Shown here: in pieces, positions 50,421 to 62,399 of the stretch
How the letters are laid out: each line of letters begins with the position of its first letter
Numbering within the stretch: position 1 is the stretch's first letter
NCBI GenBank assembly: GCA_933228675.1
Contig: OW121741.1
Location: 115,739,248 to 115,803,247 of the forward strand
Source of the DNA: Stomorhina lunata
Taxonomy: Eukaryota; Arthropoda; Insecta; Diptera; Rhiniidae
Length of the DNA stretch: 64,000 nt
Direction: 5' to 3'
Notes under the pieces: generated by a model
What the model was told of the DNA's origin: nothing
The model's database searches: none
Seen by the model: the letters and a program-made list of their open reading frames with translations, nothing else
Program-made: the position numbers and the translations under genes

Positions 50421-51351
50421 TTTTTTTTTTGTAGATTTTTCCCTCAAGTGTTCCACAAAAAACAAAAAGTGCTTTTTTGCAAAATTTGTCTTGAAGTTTG
50501 ACTTTTAATTTCTGAAAACTTGTACTAGATACATAAATAAGTTTTTGCAGTTACAAGGTTCATTTTACTGTTAATGCAAAACATTTTCAAAAATTTCGAA
50601 AGCGGAAACACAATTGAATTTTTTTTGCAATTAACATTTTGGTAAATAAAAATTTGCCATTTTCTATAAAACTAAATTTTTTGGATTCGTTTATGTATAG
50701 GCGGTACCTTTTGCTTTTGAAATCTAAAGAATAATATATATATATTTATAACTGCATTTCAAAAAATTTCAAGATCGGTTTGACTGTTTTTGTTATACAC
50801 TTGAAAACACAAAAATTTTCTTAAAAATTAGACAAATTTCGTTCAATTTTTTCGATCAACGAAAAATAGTTGATTTTGGAAATTTCCCAGCATTAAACGG
50901 TTTAAGGTATTTAAAAACGGTTTCGAATATTTTCTTCCGTGAACTTTTGTTGTTAGTCGTTATTTTTTAAAAAATTATGGGTTTAATATTAAATGCACGA
51001 TGGATCAAAAAATAAAAAAAGTCTAAAAAAAATTATTTTTTTGTTATTGAAATGAAATAACTTAAAACTCGTAACAACTATTATAGTAAAGTGAACATAT
51101 TTTTTCTTTGTTTCTTTAAGCGAACTCCAAAATATAAAAAACAAACTATATTGGACAATATTTAAAAGAGCTACACGGTCCAACAGTTTTTTTTTTATTT
51201 CTGAGGTGGTCTACTTTGACGGCCATTGATTCACCCTGTATAAACACAGGGTACTTACTATTACAAAATTTAGAAAGCTTTTGTCCTCCTTAACAATAAC
51301 ATACTAATGCAATCATACTTACAGCTTAGAAGATACATTTATATTACCACA

Positions 51352-51377
51352 TTTTTTTTGGTTTCAAACCACTGTGC
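51352..51377 (-). repeat. Right 26-bp TIR of the 49.4-51.4 kb element
   Basis: Eight T, then GGTTTCAAACCACTGTGC: inverted partner of 49422-49447. Confidence 0.9.
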
Positions 51378-53130
51378 GTTGCTAGATAGAGATCTCATAG
51401 TAATTCTTTTTATAACAAATAATTTGATTTTGGTTTAAATAATTCATTCAATATAATCATTAGCTTTGGGGAAAAACATGAACTTTTCTATCCCATTTCA
51501 AGCTATTACATATTATAACTCGATTTCAGCTGCATAAGGTACTAGCAACAGGTTTTTAGGCCATAACATTTTGGATCCTAGCTAAAATTTCACTCAAATA
51601 TGTAGAATATATGAAATATTTATAAATACTAAATTATTATTATACATTTTCCTCCTTTATTCCCCCCTAAAACTCATTAAATGCACATAGTAAAGGGTCA
51701 GTCTCTGAGGAAACAGAGATTTGTTACAAACAAAAATCCTAATGCCAGGAGTATAATATACAAATGATAAATATGTTATAATATCTAGGAAACCCAAATA
51801 TAATAATCAATATTAATATAACCTTTTTTTTTGTTGGCCATAAACATAATGTCCATCGTTAGTCTGCCTGCACACGTTATAGCCGGCACAAATTATTAAC
51901 GATGGCAAATCCCTTAAGAATAACATGAAAACGTTTTATGAGAATTTCGAAGCCAGAAAAAAAAACTCATAAAAAAATTGTTAAAACAAAAGGCTAAATG
52001 AATTCAATTTTAATAACGTATAATAAAAAAGTATTTAATATTTTATACAATAAATACAAAAAGATTGTCTGAGTTGTAATGGAAAAAAAAGGAAAAAATA
52101 AAATTTTCTAAAATAGCAGAAAATAGAGAAATAAAATGGAAAAATAAAATAGGAAAATAAAAATATAAGAATAAAAGAAAATTTCAAAAAAAAAGCTTAA
52201 GTACAACTTAAGCCAAAGGTCATAACAAAATATTTAGTATTGATTACCGAACGGAAGGAAAGTGTTGCAAACGATTACAATGAAATAGTATAGAAAAACA
52301 TAAACAAAAAAGGGAATAAACTAGAATCCCTGGAAGCTAAAGTAATAAACAGTCTTCTATACAAAACAAAAAAAAATAGCAAATAAAAAGGACATTAAGT
52401 TATATATATACGTAGCTTTGTTTGTGTCTGTTCTCCAAACACACACATATACCCTCACAACTAAATACCACTTGTGTATCATAATACTTGAATATCTTTT
52501 ATGCCTGTATACGTTTAACGATACCAGGAAATGTAGCATAAAATACAATTTTCTATGATAAAACCTTAAGCGCAAAAAAATAGATGTAAAATATTTCTTT
52601 GCAAAAAAAAATATATAAATCCCTTTTACGACATTTACTTCTGTCACCAGACTAATAAAAATATTTTCTAAATAATCAAAAAATATAAAATGTTTATATT
52701 CTTTAAACCTTTAAATATCAGACACATGCATACTTATATATTTACATATGAAATAAAAAACCACTTAGGGAATAAAGCTAAGAGACATATAAAATTTGTA
52801 ACCACATTTAAAATAATATGAAAAATTTTGCCTTGCCATAAAAAAGGTTATTGAACTTTATGGTAATGAAAGGATATTTACTTATTTATTTTACGTTTTC
52901 ATAAACTGTAGATTTATGATTGTATTTAAAATAAATGAATAATGGTCAGTCGTGGCTAAGTATAAATGAAATGTAGATTAGTAAATAACAGCTAAAGGAT
53001 AAAATAGATACTTATCTTTGTAATTCATCTATGGGGAGAAAAGGAAAATTTGTAGCATTTTCAAATATGTAGTAAAATTTGGGTGTGGAGTCTCAACCTT
53101 TTTCAGAGCTCATTTCAAAATGTTGTACAC
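51378..53130. other. Intergenic, AT-rich, no gene seen
   Basis: 52080-52200 is an A-rich low-complexity stretch (AAAATA-type). The open frame at 52357-52647 on the minus strand is unsupported. Confidence 0.4.
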
Positions 53131-53138
53131 TTGAGCAT

Positions 53139-53810
53139 AGGGGCGCATTTGCCACCACTAATTTTCTTGAAAACTAACTTATCTTTTTTGATGCTGTAAT
53201 CGATTTTATATTCATTTATCACTGATATTCTATATCTTAAATTTTGACTGCTGTAGCTTTCATATTTAAAACATCAGGCGTGATTTGTTGTTTTAGCAGA
53301 TCCTGAAAAAATATTTTGCTACAAGTATTTTTGTAATATTTTCCTTAGTTTTTTGTTATCCTAAGAAATTATTCATTAGTTTAATAAGCAATATAGTATT
53401 GAGAACAAATATTATAAGTTTTTATCAACAAATCTATTTCTCTACCTGGGGCACATTTGCCATACCTATATAACAATGCAACTCGTCGATATTTTTTTGA
53501 GCCCGACATTTGTAATATCCCTAAAAAGGATATAGTATTTTGGTTGCAAGGCCTAATCCATCTTTACATTTTTTTTTTATGTTGATATGTTAACAGAGGC
53601 CCCATAGTTTAAATTTTGATCTCTGAAATTTTTACTGTTTTGTTTAATTTATCCACGTGAAATGAACTTGAATTAATTTTTTGGTTTGTTTGTTTTGTAT
53701 GTTAAAGCTTTATAGATGTAAAAATTTACTTTTTTACAACAATTTTTTTTACTTCTTTTTTGTACCCAACTTATTGGCAAATGTGCCCCATTGATGGGAC
53801 ACATTGGCCA
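53139..53810. repeat. Region with repeated GGGGCRCATTTGCC motif
   Basis: The motif occurs at about 53140 and 53448, inverted at 53776-53789 (GGCAAATGTGCCCC), and diverged at about 53796 (GGGACACATTGGCC). This suggests the debris of a repeat with inverted ends. No boundaries found. Confidence 0.35.
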
Positions 53811-54249
53811 CTTTTAGTTAATTTGCTATTTTTCAAATTTGATACATAAAGAAAAGCCGTAGGCAATCTAAACCAACACAGTATAAAGCTAAGATATATA
53901 GGTACCTACGAAGAACAAAAAAATTGTGATAACTCTCACTGTAAGAAACCTAGAGCACTTTAAAAAAAAAGTGGAAAATGCTCCCCCTTCTACCCTATAT
54001 TCATTTGTTATACTTTTTCTCATTTTTTTTTAATGATAATAATAATTACATTATTGGAATCAGAGGGAAGATGTGGTGGTGGCCACTTTGGGTTACTTCC
54101 TTAGACAGCACATGTGTCAATGCATGGAAATTGTATGATTGCTGAAAAAAAACAATAAGAAATACATGCCAAAAATTGATTACAAAAATTCGGTAACAAA
54201 AATACTGTTGATGTCCGAAGCTATCTCATCAAATAAAGAAAAAGAAAGT

Positions 54250-54297
54250 GACGATGACTTCATAAAGTAAAGTGGATTACTTTATGAAGTCATTGTC
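54250..54297. repeat. 20-bp near-perfect stem-loop
   Basis: GACGATGACTTCATAAAGTA (54250-54269) pairs with 54278-54297, with one G-T wobble and an 8-base loop, just upstream of the piggyBac finger relic. Confidence 0.8.
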
Positions 54298-54334
54298 TAA
54301 ATTAAGATACATGCATATCCATATTGGGAGCTTT

Positions 54335-54427
54335 CGCTGGTGCCAAATATGCAAGAACTATACTGCCTGTACTTGTGCTAAGTGCAACGTAAATTTGTAT
54401 TTAGGTAATTGCTTCAAGATCTACTAA
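54335..54427 (+). pseudogene. piggyBac transposase C-terminal zinc-finger relic
   Basis: Thirty codons read RWCQICKN, YTACTCAKCNV and NLYLGNCFKIY before a stop at 54425-54427. The pattern C..C, then C.C..CN, then CF at the very C-terminus is that of the cysteine-rich finger ending many piggyBac transposases (CQVC...TRYYC.KCNVPLC...CF). The rest of the enzyme is not recognisable in the sequence just upstream. The relic is small, so the assignment rests on cysteine spacing and end position. Confidence 0.6.
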
Positions 54428-54549
54428 ACAAATTTTAACTAATTTGCTTGTATTAGTTACATAAAAGCTGTAGCTGTACAATGCAAGCGTTGCTGCACCT
54501 GCAATGAAGAAAAGATGTTACATAAATATCCAATTATTAATAATTTATT

Positions 54550-54740
54550 TTGTAGTATCAACTCATGATCAAATGCATAGTGTACGATTCAATTTATTTA
54601 ATTCATTTTAAGATATGCCATCTCGTGCCACTTAAAATTTAGAAACCTTCGTCGGCTCATACACAGCAACTTTGCTAAAGATCATTACATAATTAAATGC
54701 GTAGTTTACGATTTAATTAATAAAAAACAAATAAGAGTGT
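54550..54740 (+). repeat. Tandem-array fragment, left part of a split array
   Basis: Contains GAAACCTTCGTCGGCTCATA and ATGATCAAATGCATAG/ATTAAATGCGTAG words, spaced about 130 bases apart. The same units resume at 56432-56690, after the dispersed repeat between them. Confidence 0.6.
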
Positions 54741-56431
54741 TATATTCGGCTGTGCCGAATCTTATATACCCACCATCAAGTTGTGTTAAATTCAGAAACA
54801 GGATGCAGCTAATTCAAAATCTGGACCAAAACTGAAAAAATCGCTAAGCTAATGCCGTAGCTTTATAGTTCAACATTTAAAAATATTTTAGTGGTTTCCC
54901 CAGTATTTACTTTGACAAAAATTCGGTCTCATACCCGGGAATAGTTTTACAGTAATAAGTTGTTAAATACTTTTCGTTGTGCTTAATATGTAGTTAGGCT
55001 AAACACGTTAATAGTAATACGGCAGGTCCATATATTTCGTTAGGAGTTCCTAATGCATTCATCATATATAAAATCTGGACTGAACATTGATTGATGCCTA
55101 TCTAATTTCATAGGTACAATCTTAATATAATGAATGTACCTCCAAATCTTTTTGATTGTAGATATAAAAACGGGATGTTATATATATAAGAATTATAGCC
55201 AAATGTTGACCGATTGTTACAAAATTTTACACACTGGCTGGTATATATAGAGCTTATTCTTGCATTTAGTGGCCATAGCTACCATAGTTTCTAATTTAAT
55301 AGCTTTAAAGTGGCCTTTGCTAAAATTTTTGGTTTCCGTGAGTGTTTTTTATATGAAATCTAAAGTCAAATATGGACTGATTCCTATAAAATTTGATAAA
55401 CTGATCAAAAATTGCATAAAACTTCCCTAGCTATTACAATTGTATTCAATTTATCAGCATTAATGTGTTTCCCGGGGCGGGGTTGTATGGGAGCTCTAAC
55501 TAAATTTGAACCGATTTTGTCCATTTTCAAAATACATCTTTTTCAAGACATCCAAAATACTTTCGTAAAATTTTGTTCCTCTAGCTCTTTTCGTTAAGGC
55601 GCTATCGTGCTTTTATCTGATGGACAAACGGACATAAACAACCTTTTCTTTATGTATTTTTGTGTTTCCATAAGTTTTTAGTATGGGAGCTATGGTCAAA
55701 TGGTGACCGATTGTGACAAAAAACACACTGGCTGGCATTGACATAAGACATTCTTGTGCTTAATTTAGTTTTAGTAGCTTTTGTGTTTTCGAAAGTTTTT
55801 TATATGGGAGCTAGGTCAAATGGTGACCGATTGCGACAAAATTTTGCACACTGGCTGGCATTGATATAAGACTTTCTTATGCAAAATTTAGTGGTTATAT
55901 CTAGTATACTTTAAGATTTATTTATTTAAGTGTATTTTAGGTGAAATTTAGGCTGTTTTCGTAAGTTTTTTGTATGAGAGCTATGGCTAACTGTGAACCC
56001 ATTTTGATGAAATTTTATACGCTGCCTAGGGCTAATGTAGAACTTCTATATACTAAATTTTATCAGCATAGCTGCTATAATTTGTCATTTATTAACAAAT
56101 AAGCGATTAGCCTAGACGAGGTTATACGGGAGCTATGGTCAAATGTGAATCGATTTTGCCCAATTTCAATATCAACATTTTCTCAGAGATAAAGAATATT
56201 CTTACTAAGTTTCAGTGAGCTAGCTCCTTTCGTTTAGGCGTTATCGTGATTTCAACAGACAAACAGACAGACGGACAGACAGACGGACATCGCTCAATCG
56301 TCTAAGAATTTCATAAGGATTCAGAATATATATCGTTTTTGGTTTTTGAGCCAATATTAAGGAAATTACAAACGGAATGACAATCTCAATATACCCACCA
56401 TTCTATTTGAAGGTGGGTATAAAAACACAGT
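54741..56431 (+). repeat. Dispersed repeat with internal ~120-bp units, inserted in a tandem array
   Basis: It starts with a TTCGGCTGTGCCGAA hairpin (54745-54759) and TATACCCACC. It ends with a 10-bp stem, TATACCCACC/GGTGGGTATA (56390-56399 and 56412-56421). Several internal units read GGGAGCTATGGTCAAAT, GGTGACCGATTGTGACAAAA and ACACTGGCTGGCATTGA, near 55196, 55690, 55810 and 55980. Near 56255-56290 a GACAGACGGACAGACAGACG run precedes CGCTCAATCGTCTAAGAAT. I recall similar sequence as abundant in blowflies and house flies (memory only). No coding frame. Confidence 0.7.
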
Positions 56432-56690
56432 GGCGCCATCTATCGATAATTAAAAGCACCAACTTATAAACCTTTGTCGGCTCATGCAGAACAACTTTGA
56501 TAAAGATAATACACATGATCAAATGCACAGTTCACCATTTAATATATTTTGAGTAATTTTTAGAGGCGCCGCCTGTCCGAAATTGATCATGCTAACTTTG
56601 AAACCTTCGTCGGCTCATGCGCAACAACTAAAGATCATAGCATGATAAAATGCTTAGTTTATTATTCAATAAAAGACATAAAGACAAATA
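56432..56690 (+). repeat. Tandem-array fragment, right part of a split array
   Basis: Two units, about 130 bases each, contain GGCGCCATCTATCG/GGCGCCGCCTGTCCG and CTTYGTCGGCTCATGC, then CATGATCAAATGC. They match 54550-54740. Confidence 0.6.
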
Positions 56691-59019
56691 TTTTTTTATA
56701 TACATAACACTGTACATTAATTACTCCAATTATACCAGTCGTCGAGATCTCGACCAACAGTTTCCAGGATGACCTGCTCAAAAACTGGCAACTCACAGCC
56801 ACACAATAGAAATATAAATATACGATTATATTAACAGATATCACGGTATCAAGTTTCATTAAAATCAGTTTCTTTTTTACAATAGTCCTCATATACGACT
56901 CTTTAACACAAACTTTTACAAACATGTTTTACAAATGTTGAGCCTATTTAGCTTTGGTATACGATAATTAGGATAATATTAGGGCTCAATCATTAGTATT
57001 TCTTTATAAAGTCAAACACCTCTTTCCAAAGTTATGATAAAGTTTGTGGTGCAACTTCTTTAAAAACACTGCAAAAGAGTATTAAATTATTAGAACAAAT
57101 ATAACAATATTATTCTAATTATTACAATTTTTAAGTATCTTACAACTTTTCATTACACTAACTTCCGGTGTTTATAAGTACCTGAAAATTTTCTTCCTAA
57201 ACTATAATATACACATTCTTCACTTAAGATAACTAAAACAAATAAGTTTATTTTCATTTGATTTCCTTAAACACATTATCCAAATGGCTTATAATCTTAA
57301 CAATATTACAACCCGAACAATCCGGACAATATTGCCAAAATGCTTCCTTTATCTTAACAATATATAATACATACAGTTTGCTGTTATCATAATCATGTTG
57401 ATTATCAGACAAAAAGACGTATAGACAGTAGTAAGATGCCTCATACTCACTGTAAAGTGAAGGAAACAATGGTTTGCAATATGCTTTCATCAAAATATTT
57501 AGCCACAATTTTATAGCTTCGAGATAATATCAAATATGTACAAAGATAAGATACAAATACATACATATATGTATGTAAATGTATAATAATATGGGTTTTT
57601 GTACAAGATGTTATTAAGTTAAATCTTAAGAAGTTTTGTTATTGTAGCCAAGATTTTATATTTGTATTAAAAAGAGAGTAAAACAAACTTTAGTACCCTT
57701 AAGATAATATTGAGCTTTTTAAGAATTTTCATATTATGTCAATGCCCTGCAGTAAATGCCGTCAGAGAAACAATACTGTTTTGTTATTGACAATGTCTCC
57801 TGTACTACTTGCCTATTTTGCCCCATCCAATGTTATCTACTTTTGACAGTTAACATTTAGAGTTTCTACGAAATCTACCAGTAGACATTACCACTATTTA
57901 CTTAGTGTTGACTTTGTAGTTCTTTTGGTCCAAATGCAGACATTGGGATCAAATCGGGGCCTATTGATATACATATATGTTGACACATTTGTTGACAATG
58001 TCACCTGATATATACTAGAATAGTAGTCTCTATATATTCACTATTTCAGTACTGAACTAAAATTGGGGACATTTTAATTGATATCACACAAAGTGTTAAC
58101 ATGGAGACACATGATCCCAGTTTTACTACAGGGTGTTCTTAGTTTCAAGTGGGTTAGTGTCCAAATATTTAGCTATGTACGAGTTTGGTTTATACTATTA
58201 ATATTATATTTACTTAAATATCAATAATTTTGTAGACTTATTTCCTGTATTTTTTTCTGTATTTGTATTAACTTTAAGTTAAACTCAAGTATTTTATAGT
58301 TTTATTTTTATTACTAAAATCTTCCTTTTTTTATTAGCCGCTTAGTTTATGATTTTATTGGGTTTATTTATTTCTACTTTTCTATTTGGAAATATTTTTC
58401 TTTCATTTGTTTATTTTTGCTTTTCTTTTTTTTTTGTAAACAATGCACTAGGGAAATTAATTTTGTTAGAGTATTTCGTTTTTCTAGGATTGAAACTTGA
58501 TGTGTACATATATGGCTCTTATAAGTTAATATTTGATTTCTTCAAAGATTTTTGTTAAAAATTTTTAATATTATTAGTTTTCCAAGTAGTTTTGCGGCAA
58601 CGGTAAAGTTAAGTTTATAACTAAAGGCTAATAAAATATAAGAGTTATAAGAGTTTTTTAATTTTTTGAATAAATTAATAAGAAGTTTAAAATTCTTTTA
58701 ATTTATAATCATATTGCATGGCTAAGTAAACAATAATGGTTTATCTAATAAATCTATTTAAGAAGTTTGTATATGTACAAAAAACTCATCCTTAAGATAG
58801 GCAATACTTTTCACTTTAAATAGTGTATTCATTACCAATGCAATTGATACACATGGCGTATGATTAATATGGTTTAGCAAAGTAAAATTTACTCAGTAAA
58901 TATATAAAACATATTTACAAACAACATATGAAAATAAATTCTATTAATTTAACATTCAAATAATAAATTGTTAAAAATCCTAAAACGAATAATAATGGTC
59001 AAAATAGCTTTTACAATCT
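56691..59019. other. Intergenic, no gene seen
   Basis: 57740-58170 is less AT-biased and repeats words such as GACAATGTC and GGGGACATT, but I find no ends or frame. Open frames at 56662-56925 and 57254-57508 (both minus) and 58349-58558 carry no recognisable motif. Confidence 0.35.
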
Positions 59020-59342
59020 GGGGCCAAATTACCGCATTCGATATCGATCGAAAACTCAGACTTTTAAGCGAATATTGTGAAGTGTACTTTAGGGATGTTG
59101 AAAGTCACTTCGATGCAAAAAGTTTATTGAAATTTAGTATCCATTTTGATTCGTTTTTAAAATCATATAGTTCAATTAAAAGTCTTTTACTATTGTTCAT
59201 CTTTTCGGCAAATAAATTCAAAAAAAAAATATAGTAAACTGTGCATCTTTTAAATAATTTTGATTTTCCTTAAAGTATGATATACAAATGTTTTGAAAAT
59301 ATCTAAGATTTCGATCGATATCGAATGCAGTAGTTTGACCCC
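59020..59342. mobile_element. Fold-back element with 34-bp inverted ends (323 bp)
   Basis: 59020-59053 (GGGGCCAAATTACC then GCATTCGATATCGATCGAAA) and 59309-59342 are inverted copies with three transitions in 34 bases. Weaker arm similarity continues inward (TACTTTAGGG/TACTTTAAGG). No clear target duplication. The minor open frame inside is incidental. Confidence 0.65.
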
Positions 59343-59869
59343 TGGTCACAGAATTCATACTGATTTATTTTGCCAAAATATCGCAAGTTGTAAAAATTCG
59401 ATCAACAGTAAGACGAAATTGGGAAATTCTTCTATGTAATTTGGACCTTGTACATTGTTTACTCGACACTAATATTTTATTATTATTAAATATGAATTCA
59501 ATACAAAATGAAGATACAGATCAAAATGTCATTGAGTTGGTTTAAGGAAACTTTTTTTAAATACATTATAAAAAAGTATTTTATTTATATTAAAACCAAA
59601 AATGTAGAATGTGTTGTAAGTAGATCAATAAGTGTGTGTTTTTCGAATAAAATGGCATTTTGTAGGTTAAATGGAACTCGTTTTAAATATAAGATATATT
59701 TGGCTCATTGCATTTTACCCTAAACCATCGACATGAAGGGGGTTTTTGAAGAACAGATCAATAAGTCTGGTCGTTTTTTATAAAAAACACAGGTTTTTAT
59801 TCAAAAATTTTATTTATTTTTGACCATAGTCTACTTATAGCTCCAATTTATACGTCCCTTCTTAAAATA
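59343..59869. other. Intergenic, no gene seen
   Basis: The small frame at 59508-59723 is unsupported. Confidence 0.35.
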
Positions 59870-60014
59870 TTAGGTGTACAAGTTCGTTTCTACAGTTTTG
59901 CAATAGATAGCTATAGTTGTAAATCCCAAAAGATGGGAGGTAGTAGTGGCCAGCGGTGGACAATACTTTGAATCGTAATTGTTGAACAAATTTGTTACAA
60001 AGTTGTACACCTAA
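59870..60014. mobile_element. mariner-type MITE (145 bp)
   Basis: It begins TTAGGTGTACAA and ends TTGTACACCTAA, a perfect 12-bp inverted repeat. TA dinucleotides sit outside both ends, the mariner target. AGGTGTACAAGT is shared with known mariner termini of the Mos1 type. No coding capacity. Confidence 0.65.
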
Positions 60015-60299
60015 TATAATTTGTTAAGGTTGATGCAGCCATCTTGCGGAAGCCATAACCATGGGAAACCATAACCAAGTGATTTTTCATAGTTGAAGCC
60101 ACTGAGTTGAAACACTATTAGAATGTTCAGCATTTTTCTTTCTTGTACAAAAACCAGAATACACATCTTTATTTGGATGTGATAACCTCAACTGATTGTC
60201 AAAACGTTCGAGCATATTCCGTTTCGTTCGACAGGTACAGAGTCTCTATAACACCACACACCAATTTCAATAACAACATTTGAATAGATATTAAGAATA

Positions 60300-60404
60300 T
60301 TTTTGATAAGTTTCAGTGGCCCAGCTCGTTTTGTTCAGGCCCTATTGCGCCTTCAGACAGAAGGACAGACAGAAAAACAGACAAATAGACAAACAGATAG
60401 ATAG

Positions 60405-60470
<66 letters not shown>

Positions 60471-60520
60471 GGTCATCGCTCAATCGTCTTAGAATTTCAT
60501 AAGGTTTCAGAATAATAATA
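60300..60520 (+). repeat. Dispersed-repeat tail with expanded (ACAG)n
   Basis: Begins TTTCAGTGGCCCAGCTCGTTT and ends CGCTCAATCGTCTTAGAATT, the same order as 56205-56320. The GACA run between them has grown to about 110 bases (60357-60470). Confidence 0.75.
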
Positions 60521-62399
60521 AATAACAATTAAATCTAAGCGATCTCTCAGAATACCAGATATAAATTGAGGGAAGTTATTGCCTGTATATCCGTCAATTT
60601 TTAGCTAAATAAATGTCTTTTGACTAATTAGGTGATTTTGTTTACTTTGGTTTACTTTAGAAAGGCAATCAAATCAATATTTCTGTGCAATACAAAAGCC
60701 TACTCACTACTACCACTGTGTAGGGTATAACCATTAACAAAGACACAGTTCGACTGCTTTTGCAGTAGTGATCTCAAAAGGATATAACAAATATTTTTGT
60801 TCTTCAAACAGATATTAAATTCTAGCAACAAAGTTCTTCATAAGATAAAATAAGTCTTCAAAGAAAGCTTAAAAGTTTAAAAAATCCATTTATTTTCAAT
60901 CTTCAATAAATCATTTAAATACACAGAAGTTAAGTAAAAGAATAATTTAAATTTTTAATAAAGCTACCAATTTCCTTTATGCCACCCCTTAATGTCGAAC
61001 AAGTAGCACATAACAATTATTCCACAAACAAAGACAATATGGATAAACTTAAAGGCAGACAGCCAAACCATATTGGGTTACATTACATTTCTTATCTCGC
61101 TTTTCTTGAAAATGTCCGAACATCCTTAACAATCAGATAAATTGAGTTTGTACATGAAATAACAGTACAATATACATATATTTACAATATAAAGAAACAG
61201 AAATGGTCTCCATTTAACTTTGCATTTGTATATGTATCTGTACTATTTCCTTTTTTTTTTTGTTTCCTTATACACAGTAACAATTAATTTGAATGTGTTT
61301 TGTCCTCTTAAAACTGAAATAAAAAAGAAAATTAAATTAAACCTACAGACATATAAATACATATAATACAATGTATGAAATTGTTACGTATTTTCTCTTT
61401 ATTCACATGAAACTACAATTACAATATAACACTCATACATATACGTAAGTGTACGAATATAAATAGTACATGTATACAATATTTAAATGAATTTCAACTT
61501 TCCTTACAACATGTTTGAATGTGTGTAAAACAATTTATGTATTTGCTTATATGGTTGGGCGTATTTTAATAAATGTTCGAGTATGAACAGAGATATTCTT
61601 TCTGTTCGTAACAAAAGTGAATATGAGTGTATCTTGTTTTAATTAATATCGTAAACTTTGTGATGTTCCAAAAGTGTGTTTTATTTTTATTTTCTTCTTT
61701 TACTTTCTTTATTTATTTTATTTTATTTCCCTCCTGTTTCACTTATACAATAAAAGTGCTTTAGACAAGAATATCATAAAGCGAAAGGGGCTAAGGAAAA
61801 ATGAATACAAAAGTGATGTGAGCTTTTGGGCGCATATGTATCTCTTGTTCGCTAATGGAGTTATATGCGGTTTTGAGAATTCTTTTTTTTTTGTTAAAAA
61901 ATGGAAAATGTCATAGGCACTCTTTCGGTGGTGAGGTAAAAATTAAATTCATAGGTATCTGCGAAAGTAAAATTCAAACAAATGGAGTATGCTTTTAAGA
62001 ATTTTAACCATGGACAAAAATGGAAAAAAATAATTAACCTATAATTAACTTGTTCCTCTGGGAACTCTAAATGTCTGAATCAGGACAAGAAAAATAACAT
62101 TTTTATACTTTCTTTTCAAAAGATAATGTTTATCAAATTGTTGAAAACACATTTTCTTCCAAAATTTTGTGTCCAAGTGATGAAGCAAAAGAACGAACGT
62201 TAATTTCTTTATAACTAACTAAACTGAATAAATACTTAAATTATGATTAAAAAATAATTTGTATAAAAACATGTCTCTATATAAAAAACCTTTTGAATAG
62301 TACAAGTACTTGGTTTATAAAAAAATTATTATATAAGGTCAATAAGCGTTTGTCTTCCTGAATCAAACTCAAATATTATTTTTTTTCAACATTCTTCTG
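60521..62399. other. Intergenic, no gene seen
   Basis: AT-rich sequence with no supported frame. The frame at 61674-61916 is a T-rich hydrophobic string. The 3' untranslated part and tail of the retrotransposon to the right probably lie near 62340-62399. Confidence 0.35.

Larger units (their letters stand above)
49422..51377. mobile_element. DNA element with long terminal inverted repeats (1.96 kb)
   Basis: The outer 26 bases (49422-49447, GCACAGTGGTTTGAAACC plus eight A) are a perfect inverted match of 51352-51377. Homology between the arms continues inward with gaps for about 100-150 bp (GTGGTAATA, GTATCTTCTAARCTGTAAGT, GTTAAGG and AAGCTTT-type words on both sides). GTT flanks both ends as a possible 3-bp target duplication, which is weak evidence. 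No transposase frame is seen. A dispersed repeat is nested inside at about 49705-50420. The superfamily is not clear. Confidence 0.7.

Noticed and set aside
49422..51377. hAT assignment for the CAGTGG-containing ends
   Set aside because: No 8-bp target duplication is found with any choice of boundary.
54741..56431. Helitron
   Set aside because: A terminal hairpin is present, but no CTRR end and no TC start at an A/T insertion site could be seen.
60313..60528. Minus-strand open frame with SVCLSVCL repeats
   Set aside because: Translation of the (ACAG)n run.
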